A stretch of 64,000 nucleotides of DNA from Enterobacter cloacae (GCF_011078175.1 NZ_JAALCJ010000003.1:372001-436000); one strand, 5' to 3'. Positions 1-8,489 are shown, counted from the first letter of the stretch. Notes: generated by a model not told the origin, from the sequence alone. Numbers and translations are program-made.

Positions 1-1
1 C

Positions 2-400
2 GTAGAGAAGAAGGTGAACCCGTACGACAAGATCGACTTCGAGGCGGCCTATCCGCCAGTCGCGAACGGTGGTTTTATCTGCTACGGCGAGTACCCGAAC
101 ATTCAGCACAACCTGAAGGCGCTGGAAGACGTGTGGGATTACAGCTATCAGCACGTACCGTATTACGGGACCAACACGCCTATCGACGAGTGCTACGAGT
201 GCGGCTTTACCGGCGAATTCGAGTGTACCAGCAAAGGCTTTACCTGCCCGAAATGCGGTAACCACGACGCGGCACGTGTGTCGGTAACCCGCCGCGTGTG
301 CGGCTATCTCGGTAGCCCGGATGCGCGTCCGTTTAACGCTGGCAAGCAGGAAGAGGTGAAACGCCGCGTGAAGCATCTGGGGAATGGGCAGATCGGGTAA
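2..400 (+). CDS. nrdD: Anaerobic ribonucleoside-triphosphate reductase, C-terminal part (5' end outside window)
   Basis: Only the last 132 codons are present; the frame is open from the first bases, so the start lies left of the window. NrdD is the glycyl-radical enzyme that reduces ribonucleoside triphosphates to deoxyribonucleotides during anaerobic growth. The fragment carries two CxxC pairs (CYEC and CPKC) that form the zinc site of the family, followed by the glycyl-radical loop RVCGYLGSPDARPFN, whose Gly after the Cys (codon at 302-304) is the radical residue. It nearly matches the E. coli C-terminus. nrdG, its activating enzyme, follows 140 bp downstream on the same strand. Confidence 0.97.
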   Translation, partial: VEKKVNPYDKIDFEAAYPPVANGGFICYGEYPNIQHNLKALEDVWDYSYQHVPYYGTNTPIDECYECGFTGEFECTSKGFTCPKCGNHDAARVSVTRRVCGYLGSPDARPFNAGKQEEVKRRVKHLGNGQIG

Positions 401-416
401 GTTCTGCGCAGGGTTT

Positions 417-525
417 CCCCCTCACCCTACCCCTCTCCCTCAAGGGAGAGGGAACCGATCGAGCATATTGTTGAGCCCGGCTCCGGTTTTCTCCCTCTCC
501 CTGTGGGAGAGGGCCGGGGTGAGGG
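417..525. repeat. Two units of the CCCTCACCC/GGGTGAGGG palindromic repeat
   Basis: Two self-complementary units fill the nrdD-nrdG gap. Each has the core CCCTCTCCC...GGGAGAGGG, and the pair is bounded by CCCTCACCC on the left and GGGTGAGGG on the right. The same palindrome family recurs at 4701-4821, 21271-21397, 42959-42992 and 59953-59978, always between genes. It behaves like a REP-type extragenic repeat but its sequence differs from classical REP. Confidence 0.85.
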
Positions 526-540
526 CATCAGGTTAACGCT

Positions 541-1005
541 ATGAATTACCATCAGTACTACCCCGTCGACATCGTCAACGGCCCCGGCACCCGCTGCACC
601 CTGTTCGTGTCAGGCTGCGTCCACGAGTGTCCAGGCTGCTACAACAAAAGCACCTGGCGCTTAAATTCCGGCATGCCGTTTACCGAAGGGATGGCAGACC
701 GGATCATTAACGATCTCAACGACACGCGCATCAAACGACAGGGAATTTCGCTCTCTGGCGGCGATCCTCTGCACCCGCAAAACGTGCCGGAGATCCTGAA
801 ACTGGTAAAACGCATCCGCCGCGAGTGCGCAGGAAAAGATATCTGGGTCTGGACGGGATACAGGCTGGATGAACTGAATGCTGCTCAGATGGAAGTGGTG
901 GAGTTAATTAACGTGCTGGTCGACGGCAAGTTCGTTCAGGACTTAAAAGACCCTGCGCTAATCTGGCGCGGCAGCAGTAACCAGGTTGTGCATCATTTGC
1001 GTTAA
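541..1005 (+). CDS. nrdG: Anaerobic ribonucleotide reductase activating enzyme
   Basis: NrdG is the radical-SAM activase that generates the glycyl radical on NrdD. The 154 residues match the usual family length. The CxxxCxxC cluster-binding motif is at Cys26, Cys30 and Cys33 (CVHECPGC), followed by the radical-SAM GGD-type segment LSGGDPL. It lies downstream of nrdD on the same strand, as in E. coli, separated by a repeat-filled gap, so the two are probably co-transcribed under anaerobic control. The stop codon lies 3 bp from the stop of the convergent relE-like gene. Confidence 0.97.
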   Translation: MNYHQYYPVDIVNGPGTRCTLFVSGCVHECPGCYNKSTWRLNSGMPFTEGMADRIINDLNDTRIKRQGISLSGGDPLHPQNVPEILKLVKRIRRECAGKDIWVWTGYRLDELNAAQMEVVELINVLVDGKFVQDLKDPALIWRGSSNQVVHHLR

Positions 1006-1008
1006 TCG

Positions 1009-1293
1009 CTAAAGCCGTTTGTTTGCGTCCTGATAAACGGCTGATTTCTCTCTCGTACCGACAGCAATCACAATTACCGTTACAACGTCGTCCTGAACCT
1101 GATAGACCAAACGGTAACCCTGGGAGCTGAGTTTTATTTTGTAGCAATCAGGCAGGCCATGCAGGCGAGCCGATTCAACCCTGGGGCTCACCAACACGTC
1201 CGCAAGTTTCTTCTTAAACTGGTTTTTTACGGTATCGCCCAGCTTGCTCCACTCCTTCAACGCCCTCGGGTCAAATGCCAGTTCATATGTCAT
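1009..1293 (-). CDS. relE: RelE-family toxin (ribosome-dependent mRNA endonuclease)
   Basis: This 94-residue protein aligns end to end with E. coli RelE, which cleaves mRNA in the ribosomal A site. All residues known to matter in RelE are at the same positions: Lys52, Lys54, Arg61, Arg81 and Tyr87, so the toxin should be active. The start overlaps the 3' end of the antitoxin gene by 11 bp, the usual translational coupling for relBE. It is convergent with nrdG, with 3 bp between stop codons. E. coli has no toxin-antitoxin pair at this place, so this is an acquired module; whether it is orthologous to K-12 relE or a related type cannot be settled here. Confidence 0.9.
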   Translation of the reverse strand: MTYELAFDPRALKEWSKLGDTVKNQFKKKLADVLVSPRVESARLHGLPDCYKIKLSSQGYRLVYQVQDDVVTVIVIAVGTREKSAVYQDANKRL

Positions 1294-1525
1294 CCAGACT
1301 AACCTTAATTCCCTTTTGCGGATTCGCCAGTCGCTCCCGGACTGTCTGTATCAGTTCATCTTCACTGTCGCTAATGGTGACCGTCTTCACCGGCATACGT
1401 CCCGTCTCCGCGACATACTGAAACAGTAACCGTACGGCTTCCGTTGGCGTGATATTGAGTTTTTCCAGCACGGCATAAGCCTCATTTTTGAGTTTGTCAT
1501 CCAGACGGACGTTAAGCGTGGCCAT
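1283..1525 (-). CDS. relB: RelB/DinJ-family antitoxin
   Basis: This 80-residue protein has a ribbon-helix-helix N-terminus (LNVRLDDKLKNEAYAVLEKL) followed by a helical toxin-neutralising tail, the layout of RelB/DinJ antitoxins. A good Shine-Dalgarno (GGAGG, minus strand, 1530-1534) lies just before the ATG. It is first in a two-gene operon with the RelE-like toxin, and RelB alone or with RelE normally represses the operon. Repeated octamers just upstream (1549-1581) are the probable operator. Confidence 0.9.
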   Translation of the reverse strand: MATLNVRLDDKLKNEAYAVLEKLNITPTEAVRLLFQYVAETGRMPVKTVTISDSEDELIQTVRERLANPQKGIKVSLDDI

Positions 1526-1548
1526 TATGCCTCCAGTAGAATTGAATG

Positions 1549-1581
1549 TGTAATGCAGTTTAGCATTACATTCGCATTACA
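1549..1581 (-). promoter_or_regulatory. Probable RelB operator: three copies of an octamer
   Basis: TGTAATGC at 1549-1556 is inverted at 1563-1570 (GCATTACA, 6-bp spacer) and the inverted octamer is repeated at 1574-1581. The cluster lies 24-56 bp upstream of the relB start. Ribbon-helix-helix antitoxins bind short repeated half-sites of this kind as cooperative dimers. Identity as the operator is inferred from position and symmetry. Confidence 0.65.
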
Positions 1582-1602
1582 TCGAATTCTGGATAACGCC
1601 TC

Positions 1603-3513
1603 TCAAAACCGACTCAAACTCTCCATTGCCACTGTCTTAAATTCGGCAAAATCGCCGCAGCTACAGAGCCGCGCCATGGCGCGCTCGCGCAGGAAGGTGA
1701 CGAAAATATCGTAGATCGCCATCGCCTCTTCATACTCGCTTTTGCTGATGGCGAGCAGGAAAATCACGTGCGCGGTTTCGTCACCCCAGGCAATTCCCTG
1801 CGGGGCGAGTACGGTGTAGACCACGGTTTTCTTTGCCAGCAGGCCGAGGGAGTGCGGCAGCGCAATGCCGTCGCCAAGCATGGTGCTGACGATGGCTTCA
1901 CGTTCGATAACCGAATCCAGAAACTCCCCGCCGACAAAACCTTCTTCTTCAAGCTGTTCGCACAGCTCGCGGAACAACGTTTGCTGGTCAATGGGCGTGT
2001 CGATAATACGGAAGTGGGCGGCGTCAAAGTATTTATCCAGCATCCACGGGCGGGTGCGGTCCACCAGCACCAGCTTGCCGATCTGCTCTAACTGATAATC
2101 GGTCGGGAACGGTGCGATCATCACCACCGGTTTGGATTTTTCACTGACGCGCGCGGTGGCGATAACAAAGTCTTCGCTGAGCGATTCCACCTGCTCATAC
2201 TCGCGCAGCGTGAGCGTGCGCGTTACCTCAATCTGCGGGTATTTACGCTGAAGCACCGCCTCGATCATGCGCACCATCGCGTTACCGGCGTCGCATACCA
2301 GCAGCACGCGCGGCTGGCGCTGGTAGCCGATGTTATAATGGCGCTCAAGCCCGACGCCAATATGCAGCACCAGAAAACCCATTTCGTTTTCGCTGATCGC
2401 ATACGGCGTGTATTTGCCCCAGCTCGACACTGCCGCCAGGGTCATATCCCACGCCATCGGGTAGTGCTGCTTGATGTTATCCAGCAGCGGATTGGGGATC
2501 ATGATTTGATACCGCACGCGGGTAATCATGGTTTTGATGTGCGTGAGCAGATCCGCATGCAGTTGCTTATCGCTGAGCAGATTATAGTTATAGTGGGTAT
2601 TGATGTAGCGCAGAATGTACTGGACCAGCGCTTCGTCGTCGTCAGCGTTAATCGCGCTGGGAGCGATCTCCTGGATCTGCCGCGCCGCAATGTGCACGCA
2701 CAGCCAGCTCTCTTCCGATGGCGACAGCGCTTTGCCCGCCAGCTCCTGGATAGCCACCGCGATATCTTTCGCCGCCTCGCGCACGTTCTCTTCCACGTCT
2801 TCCGCGTGGAATTCCGGCAGCGGATACCCCTCGCTGATACGGCGTACCGACACCGCACAGTACAGACGCAGGAACAGCTCGCCTTCGTCGGTCAGGCGAA
2901 TGTGATGGCGCGTTAGCGCGTCGTGCAGAACGGGCACCATCTTTTCCGCCACGCCTGCGTTGAGCGCCACGTCGGTCACCAGCGGGTTCAGGCTATCCTG
3001 CTGCGCCAGCTCCCACAGGAGGTCGGTCAGGCAGGCGCGAACCGACATTTCGCTGCCAAACAGCTTCATGCCGTGGCGTGGCCGGGTTTCCAGCGTCAGG
3101 TTGTAACGGTGAAACCACTCGCGCACTTCCACCATATCACTCTGCAACGTGGCCCGGCTGACGAACCACTCATCGGCCAGATCCTCCAGCTTGAGGGAAA
3201 AGGCGGATGTCAGAAAACGCACAACCAGATAGTGTACGCGCTCCGCTCCGGTTCGCGGAATGCGCAGCGCGCGCGGGTGGGATGCCTGCAATTGTTGATA
3301 GCGCACCACATCATAAATTTTGAGCTGATAGCCGTTGCCCCGGCTCAAAATGAACTGCGCGCCGTGGCTGGCCAGCAGCGCGTTCAGGGCGGTGATATCC
3401 GCCCGGACGGTTCGCGTGGAGACCGACAGCCGCTGCGCCAGTTCGTCCTGCGGCAGCGTCTCGTTTTGCAACAGGTCGAAAAGTTGCGCTAAACGTTGGT
3501 TCGGAAATCGCAC
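1603..3513 (-). CDS. PRD/PTS-domain transcription regulator (BglG/MtlR-type)
   Basis: This 636-residue regulator is built like MtlR/ManR/LicR activators: an N-terminal HTH (about residues 1-60, RLSVSTRTVRADITALNALL), a second HTH-like segment (about 90-170), two PTS regulation domains (about 180-400), a EIIB-like domain (about 405-490, PRVLLVCDAGNAMVRMIEA) and a C-terminal fructose/mannitol-type EIIA domain with the phospho-acceptor context LGDGIALPHSLG. Its activity should be set by phosphorylation through the PTS. It is the last gene of the minus-strand operon, 19 bp after the lactonase gene, and probably controls that operon. The start is a GTG with GAGG upstream. It carries no AAA+ domain, so it is not a sigma-54 activator like Salmonella DgaR. 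Confidence 0.85.
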   Translation of the reverse strand: MRFPNQRLAQLFDLLQNETLPQDELAQRLSVSTRTVRADITALNALLASHGAQFILSRGNGYQLKIYDVVRYQQLQASHPRALRIPRTGAERVHYLVVRFLTSAFSLKLEDLADEWFVSRATLQSDMVEVREWFHRYNLTLETRPRHGMKLFGSEMSVRACLTDLLWELAQQDSLNPLVTDVALNAGVAEKMVPVLHDALTRHHIRLTDEGELFLRLYCAVSVRRISEGYPLPEFHAEDVEENVREAAKDIAVAIQELAGKALSPSEESWLCVHIAARQIQEIAPSAINADDDEALVQYILRYINTHYNYNLLSDKQLHADLLTHIKTMITRVRYQIMIPNPLLDNIKQHYPMAWDMTLAAVSSWGKYTPYAISENEMGFLVLHIGVGLERHYNIGYQRQPRVLLVCDAGNAMVRMIEAVLQRKYPQIEVTRTLTLREYEQVESLSEDFVIATARVSEKSKPVVMIAPFPTDYQLEQIGKLVLVDRTRPWMLDKYFDAAHFRIIDTPIDQQTLFRELCEQLEEEGFVGGEFLDSVIEREAIVSTMLGDGIALPHSLGLLAKKTVVYTVLAPQGIAWGDETAHVIFLLAISKSEYEEAMAIYDIFVTFLRERAMARLCSCGDFAEFKTVAMESLSRF

Positions 3514-3532
3514 GTCGTTGTCCTCTTACGGC

Positions 3533-4669
3533 TTAGGGTGAAATAACCATCTGGGATGGGCTGCCGACCGGGGTATAGTCCGGCTCGAAGCTCAACTTCC
3601 CATCCTGCGCCACGCGGAAACGGGTAATGTTATCGCTGCGCTGGTTCATAACGTACAGCCAGCGTCCCTGCTTATCGAGCGTCAGGGTGCGCGGGTAGTC
3701 GCCACGCGTCCAGACATCGTCCTGATGCGTCAGCGTACCCTCCGCCGTTACGGTAAAGTGCCCGATGCTGTTATGCAAACGGTTAGCGACATACAGCTGT
3801 TTCCCGTCGGCGCTTAGCGCCAGCCCGGCCGCAAAACTGGTGCCTTTATAACCTGCTGGCAGAGAAGAGATCGTTTTGCCCTCTTTCAGCCTGCCATTGT
3901 TATCCAGTACGTAATGGGTCAGCGTAGAGGCCTCTTCGTTAATCAGCCACAGGGCATCGCCTTTCGGCGTAAAGACGAAGTGGCGCGGCCCGGCCCCTTT
4001 TGAGGAGGCGCTGATAAACGGTGGATCGTTCGGGGTCAGCTTCCCGGCTTGATCGTCAAAACGGTACTGATAGATGCGATCCAGCCCCAGATCGGTAGAA
4101 AACACATACTTCCCGCTCGGATCGGCGGCGATCATATGCGCATGCGGGCCGTTATGATCGCTGATGGCAAAACTTCCTTCAGCCGCCGCCTCGGGTTTTG
4201 CTGCACCCGGATCGCCCTGATCCTGATGTTTGTCCGTAGCGTCCCCCAGGCTGCCGTCAGCGTTGATCGGCAGAACCGCAATCGAACCGCTGACGTAGTT
4301 CGCCACCAGCAGATGTTTACCGCTCGGCGTCAGCGAAAGATACACCGGCCCCGCGCCGCCGGAGGCCACCTGATTCAGCTCGCTCAGGGCACCGTTATCG
4401 CCGATGCGCAGCGCCTGCACCACGCCCTGCTCCACTTCGCTTGCCAGATACAGCGTTTTGCCGTTGTGTGAAACGGTTAACTGCGCGGCGTTCGGCAGCG
4501 TACTCACCAGCGTTTTGTTGTCGAGCGCACCGGTTTGCGGGTCGACGGTAAAGCGGTACAGCCCTTCGCCGTTGGGGTTGTAGGTGCCTACCCAGGCGTA
4601 CTGCGTCTGGGCAACGGCGGCGGTGGCAAGTAAAGAGAGTGAAGCGACAAGCAGGTTACGGGTGTGCAT
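3533..4669 (-). CDS. Exported lactonase-family (6-phosphogluconolactonase-like) beta-propeller
   Basis: The 378-residue product has a Sec signal peptide (HTRNLLVASLSLLATAAVAQ after the first Met) followed by repeated beta-propeller blades resembling the YbhE/Pgl-type lactonase family (WVGTYN, SLTPSGKHLLVANY, GPRHFVFTPKGDALW). Cytoplasmic Pgl lacks a signal, so this paralogue should act in the periplasm, perhaps opening a sugar lactone. The start chosen has AAAGGAG 6-9 bp upstream and leaves the signal peptide intact. It lies in the dgaE/dgaF-like operon, between the aldolase and the regulator. The substrate is not known. Confidence 0.8.
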   Translation of the reverse strand: MHTRNLLVASLSLLATAAVAQTQYAWVGTYNPNGEGLYRFTVDPQTGALDNKTLVSTLPNAAQLTVSHNGKTLYLASEVEQGVVQALRIGDNGALSELNQVASGGAGPVYLSLTPSGKHLLVANYVSGSIAVLPINADGSLGDATDKHQDQGDPGAAKPEAAAEGSFAISDHNGPHAHMIAADPSGKYVFSTDLGLDRIYQYRFDDQAGKLTPNDPPFISASSKGAGPRHFVFTPKGDALWLINEEASTLTHYVLDNNGRLKEGKTISSLPAGYKGTSFAAGLALSADGKQLYVANRLHNSIGHFTVTAEGTLTHQDDVWTRGDYPRTLTLDKQGRWLYVMNQRSDNITRFRVAQDGKLSFEPDYTPVGSPSQMVISP

Positions 4670-4700
4670 GGTGGCTCCTTTAGGTGTGTACGGTTTGTTT

Positions 4701-4821
4701 CCCCTCACCCCGGCCCTCTCCCCAAAAGGGCGAGGGGGTAATCGTGCCCTCTGCCCTTTGGGGCGACGGAATAATCGTTCTCTCTCCCCTCTGGGGAGAG
4801 GGTTAGGGTTAGGGTGAGGGG
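4701..4821. repeat. Palindromic CCCTCACCC/GGGTGAGGG repeat cluster
   Basis: Several nested palindromes built on CCCTCTCCCC...GGGGAGAGGG fill the gap between the aldolase and lactonase genes. One degenerate unit is in the middle (GCCCTCTGCCCTTTGGGGCG). The outer ends are CCCTCACCC and GGGTGAGGG, as at 417-525. It may stabilise or process the operon mRNA at this point. Confidence 0.85.
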
Positions 4822-4832
4822 TAAGGTTTTTA

Positions 4833-5573
4833 TTACTTCACCAGCTTCTTCGTCATCGCCAGCAGCGTACGCACATCCTCCGGACGCGTATCACCGCTGG
4901 CCTTGTCGATAATTGAGCTGTAGATATGGGGAATGATTTTGCTCACGCCCGCGTCAAGGGCGATCTGCAAGATCGCCTCGAAGTTCTCCAGATCGATTCC
5001 CCCGGTCGGCTCCAGCCAGAAGTCGTGACGGGCGCAGGCTTCTGCCACCGCCTGGTATTCGTCACGGCATTTAAGGCCGCCCATCGGGAAGTACTTGATT
5101 GAGCTGCCGCCGAAATCTTTCAGCAGGGCGATGGCGGTTTCAACCGGCACAATGCCGTCCGGCGCGTTGCTGCTCAGCGGGCCGGTGGAAATTTTAACCA
5201 TGCCGACGGTGCCGGTCGGGGAGACGAGGCCGTTGACCACCGACTCATTCTGCCCCAGCAGCGCGCGGCTGGTGGCCACGCCGGTGAAGACCTGGTTAAC
5301 GTGCTGCGGCTGTACCTGGCGGGAGATTTCACTCACCATCGCCGACTGGTTCGGATCGCCTGCGCCCAGCCCCACGGAGAGCGCGTTATCAATCAGCGCG
5401 GCGTACTCGCGCATGTCGGCAACGGCGCTCGCCACGTCAGCGTAATTTTTGGAGAGCACGCCCACCAGCACATGACCTTCAGCCGCCTCGTAAATAGCGC
5501 TGGCGTTGGCTTTCGAGCCGGCCAGCACGTTCAGGCAGACGCGGTCACGATAAAAGTTGGGGGTCAGTTTCAT
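4833..5573 (-). CDS. dgaF: KDGP aldolase family protein (DgaF-like)
   Basis: This 246-residue enzyme resembles DgaF, the aldolase that splits 2-keto-3-deoxygluconate-6-phosphate into pyruvate and glyceraldehyde-3-phosphate in Salmonella D-glucosaminate catabolism. Visible family segments include VLVGVLSKNYADV, IKYFPMGGLKCRDEY with a candidate Schiff-base lysine, and EPTGGIDLENF. The start overlaps the stop of the dgaE-like gene by 4 bp (ATGA), so the two are translationally coupled. The gene symbol rests on family resemblance and pairing with DgaE. Confidence 0.88.
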   Translation of the reverse strand: MKLTPNFYRDRVCLNVLAGSKANASAIYEAAEGHVLVGVLSKNYADVASAVADMREYAALIDNALSVGLGAGDPNQSAMVSEISRQVQPQHVNQVFTGVATSRALLGQNESVVNGLVSPTGTVGMVKISTGPLSSNAPDGIVPVETAIALLKDFGGSSIKYFPMGGLKCRDEYQAVAEACARHDFWLEPTGGIDLENFEAILQIALDAGVSKIIPHIYSSIIDKASGDTRPEDVRTLLAMTKKLVK

Positions 5574-6688
5574 GCGTTTTTCTCCTGTCCTAACACTTCG
5601 CTAATGCGGCGGTACACGATGTTCAGCTGGTCAGCACTTACGCTGCGCACGTCCGCTTCGATAATCCCTTCATTGGCCTTGTAGCCCCGGAAGTAAATGG
5701 CGTATTCGCCCTGCTTGAGCGCATTTACCAGTTCACCCGTGCCAACGCCGGTGGTCGCTTCGTCAAACTTAATCTCGGTGCGGGCGATGTCGCGACCGGC
5801 GCTGTCCCAGACCACGCGCGCGGTAACGCCGTTCAGAGTATTCAGGGCATCGATAAACGGCGTCATCTTCGCCACCATCTCGTCGCCGCTCTCTTTGGTC
5901 GCCGTCAGGTAGTGTTCGATAGCGCAGGTCAGGCCGAGAATGCCCTCTTTGCCCACCTTCATCGCGCGGCCAATGCCCGCCGTCTGGCGCTTCACCCACT
6001 CAACGTACTGGGTTTTGCCGATCACCAGCCCGCTGGTTGGCCCTTCGATCGCCTTCGCGCCGCTGTAGATCACCAGATCGGCGCCGGATCGGTAATAGGT
6101 ATGCAGATCTTCTTCCGCCGCCGCATCGACGATCAGCGGGAGATCGTGCTTGCGCGCCACGACCGCCGCCTGCCCGACGCTGAGCATGCTTTTCTGCACG
6201 CAGTGGTGCGATTTGATGTAGAGGATCGCCGCCGTGCGCGGAGTGATCGCCGCCGCCAGCTGATCGGCAGAGCATTCGTTGGCGTAGCCCGCCTCCACCA
6301 GCTTGCCGCCGCCCAGCGCCACCATGGTGCCCACCGGCGCGCCGAAGTTCACGTTGTGGCCTTTCGGCAGAACAATCTCATTGTTCTCAATCGGGGTAAC
6401 GTGCAGGTTTTCCAGCAGCCAGTCGCTGTCTTTGACCAGCACCGCTGCCACCGACTGGGCGATACCCGCCGAGGCGCACGAAACCACCGTCGCCCCTTCC
6501 ACCTCCAGCAGCTTCGCGATGTACTCCCCGGTTTTGTTGACCAGATCCTTCATCTCAAAGTACTGATTCATACCGTCCATTGCCGCCTGTACCACTTCCG
6601 GGCGCGGCGTGGAGACGCCCAGCGCCGTCATGCGGCCAGAGGTGTTGATAACCTGCTTTAAATTGTACTTCTCATAAATCGAAGGCAT
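5570..6688 (-). CDS. dgaE: DgaE-family PLP-dependent ammonia lyase
   Basis: The 372-residue protein is a fold-type I PLP enzyme of the SelA/DgaE group. DgaE converts D-glucosaminate-6-phosphate to 2-keto-3-deoxygluconate-6-phosphate and ammonia. The likely PLP lysine is in DLVIYSGAKAIEGPTSG, and SCASAGIAQSVA fits the cofactor phosphate loop. It overlaps the next gene (aldolase) by 4 bp and the preceding amidohydrolase by 17 bp, so the three form one translational block acting in sequence. Confidence 0.9.
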   Translation of the reverse strand: MPSIYEKYNLKQVINTSGRMTALGVSTPRPEVVQAAMDGMNQYFEMKDLVNKTGEYIAKLLEVEGATVVSCASAGIAQSVAAVLVKDSDWLLENLHVTPIENNEIVLPKGHNVNFGAPVGTMVALGGGKLVEAGYANECSADQLAAAITPRTAAILYIKSHHCVQKSMLSVGQAAVVARKHDLPLIVDAAAEEDLHTYYRSGADLVIYSGAKAIEGPTSGLVIGKTQYVEWVKRQTAGIGRAMKVGKEGILGLTCAIEHYLTATKESGDEMVAKMTPFIDALNTLNGVTARVVWDSAGRDIARTEIKFDEATTGVGTGELVNALKQGEYAIYFRGYKANEGIIEADVRSVSADQLNIVYRRISEVLGQEKNA

Positions 6689-7805
6689 GTTCCGTGCTCC
6701 CTTGTTCGGTCATGTACCCCTTGCCCGCGCGGATCGCTGCAAGCGGCACCAGAATGTGTTCAGCCTGTAGGCTGTCGTTTTCGGCATCCGTCAGTACCGT
6801 CGGCTGGCGTTTGAGGATAAACAGCGTCAGATCGGCGTCGAGGCCAGGCTGAATGCGGCCTTTATGGGCCAGCCGCAAGCCGTCGGCGGCGTTGGCGGTG
6901 ACGCAGTCAATCACCTGCGGCAACGACATGCCGATGGCGAGAAACTTCGACATCACGCTCGCCAGCGAGCCAACCGGGCCGTTGAGGCGGTTGCGGCAGT
7001 AAATATCCGAGCTGATGGTGTGCGGCAGAATGCCCATCGCGATGGCGCGCTTCGCCACCTCAAAGCTGAAGCTCGCCGTGCCGTGGCCGACGTCCAGCCG
7101 CACGCCGCGCTTCAGGGCGGAGGTGATGGAGGCGCGCAGCTCGCCGGATGGCGTCAGAATGCGGTTGGGTTTGCCGTTATAGCAGTGGGTGATGATGTCG
7201 CCGGAACTGAGCAGTTCGGCGATTTCGTCGAGGTTCGGCGGGTTGTTGCCGATGTGCACCATCAGCGGCAGATCGCCGTTCTCTCTCTGGATGGCTTTCG
7301 CCCGCTCCAGCGGCGTAATGCCGTTTTCACCGACCACGCTGCTGCTCATGCGCGCTTTCAGGCCGACGATAAAATCCGGATGGCGTTTAACCGCCTGCTT
7401 CACCGCATCGGCATCAATATTGGCCATGTTGGCCAGCTCGTTCTGGGCGATCAGCCCGACGCGGGAAATGTTCAGCAGCGCGTAGACCTCCGTCGCGGCA
7501 TTGCGGGTGATGGCGTAAAAATCGTCCACGTCGTCGGCCCCGGTACTGCCTGCATCCACCACGGTGGTAACGCCGGTGGCAATGCCCACGCTGTCCGGTT
7601 CGTCGTGGTAAATCGGGGAATTCGGGTAGCAGTGGACGTGGGAGTCAATCCAGCCCGCGCTGACGAACACGTCACCGTTAAGCTCAACCGTTTTACGGGC
7701 GGGAGCGTCAATTTCGCCTGTCATGGCGATCTTCCCGTCCTGAATGGCGATATCGGTCAGGGTATCGTCGGCGAGGCGCGCACGGCGCAGGAGTAGATCA
7801 AACAT
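6672..7805 (-). CDS. Amidohydrolase/deacetylase family metallohydrolase
   Basis: This 377-residue TIM-barrel amidohydrolase shows the metal-binding set: HVHCYP near residue 58, a probable carbamylated lysine in IVGLKARMS, histidines in LMVHIGN, ITHCYNGKPN and DVGHGTAS, and the catalytic Asp in TISSDIY. The nearest familiar group is the deacetylase-like amidohydrolases found beside dgaE/dgaF. In this operon it would remove an acyl group from an amino-sugar acid before DgaE acts. The substrate is inferred from neighbours only. Confidence 0.87.
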   Translation of the reverse strand: MFDLLLRRARLADDTLTDIAIQDGKIAMTGEIDAPARKTVELNGDVFVSAGWIDSHVHCYPNSPIYHDEPDSVGIATGVTTVVDAGSTGADDVDDFYAITRNAATEVYALLNISRVGLIAQNELANMANIDADAVKQAVKRHPDFIVGLKARMSSSVVGENGITPLERAKAIQRENGDLPLMVHIGNNPPNLDEIAELLSSGDIITHCYNGKPNRILTPSGELRASITSALKRGVRLDVGHGTASFSFEVAKRAIAMGILPHTISSDIYCRNRLNGPVGSLASVMSKFLAIGMSLPQVIDCVTANAADGLRLAHKGRIQPGLDADLTLFILKRQPTVLTDAENDSLQAEHILVPLAAIRAGKGYMTEQGSTEHAFDL

Positions 7806-7847
7806 GGGGTTCTCCTGATAAGGCGGGCGCAGCGGCGCCCGCAGGGA

Positions 7848-8489
7848 TTAAAGGGCGACCGGGAACAGCCAGCCCAAAATCATTGCGCCGAGGATGGCGC
7901 CACCGGTAATTGGCTTCTGCCAGATGTAGAACAGCAGCGCCCCCACCAGGGAACCGACGCCGATAGGAATGGAGGCGGTCATGGCGCTGAGGATAATCAA
8001 CGGCCCGAGGAAGCGGCCTGAGGCGTTACCCGCGCCCATCATCACGTCAGCGCCGTAGGTAGAGTTGCTCTGGTTGATGGTGAACTTACGCGCCAGGATG
8101 ATGACGTAGCCAATCGCCAGACCAATCACCAGGCCGGTAATCAGCGAGGCAATAAAGTTGGTCACCGGGAACATGATCCCCGCGCCCAGCAGCAGCGCCG
8201 GTACGCCGAGGCCTACGCCGGTCTGGATCGCCCCACCGATATCCAAAATACCCACCAGTGAGCCTTCAATGATGCGGGCGAACAGGAAGCTTGCGCCGAA
8301 TGCCGCCACCGCGCCGTAAACGCCGGTATCAATGCCCGCTTTCAGCATCGCCACGAAGGCCACTTCGTTAAACGCGCCGATGCCGTAGAGGTAGTACATG
8401 TGCGTCCCGGCAAAGACGCCGGAGGAGAGCAGGCCAACGAAGATCGGGAACGACCAGTCGGCATACCAAAAACCTTTATTCTGTTCCAT
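7848..8489 (-). CDS. DUF4310-family integral membrane protein
   Basis: The 213-residue protein is almost entirely hydrophobic, with about five or six membrane segments and glycine-rich stretches (IGGAIQTGVGLGVPALLLGAG, TYGADVMMGAGNASG). It matches my recollection of DUF4310, which always travels with DUF4311, DUF4312 and an SFCGS protein. The two membrane proteins look like the channel of a sugar transporter, much as PTS IIC/IID pairs are encoded together, but no biochemical function is established to my knowledge. It lies 13 bp after the DUF4311 gene. Confidence 0.8.
   Translation of the reverse strand: MEQNKGFWYADWSFPIFVGLLSSGVFAGTHMYYLYGIGAFNEVAFVAMLKAGIDTGVYGAVAAFGASFLFARIIEGSLVGILDIGGAIQTGVGLGVPALLLGAGIMFPVTNFIASLITGLVIGLAIGYVIILARKFTINQSNSTYGADVMMGAGNASGRFLGPLIILSAMTASIPIGVGSLVGALLFYIWQKPITGGAILGAMILGWLFPVAL

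Noticed and set aside
6864..7796. 310-codon plus-strand frame opposite the amidohydrolase gene
   Set aside because: The amidohydrolase frame has all metal-binding motifs; the opposite frame is a GC-rich shadow.
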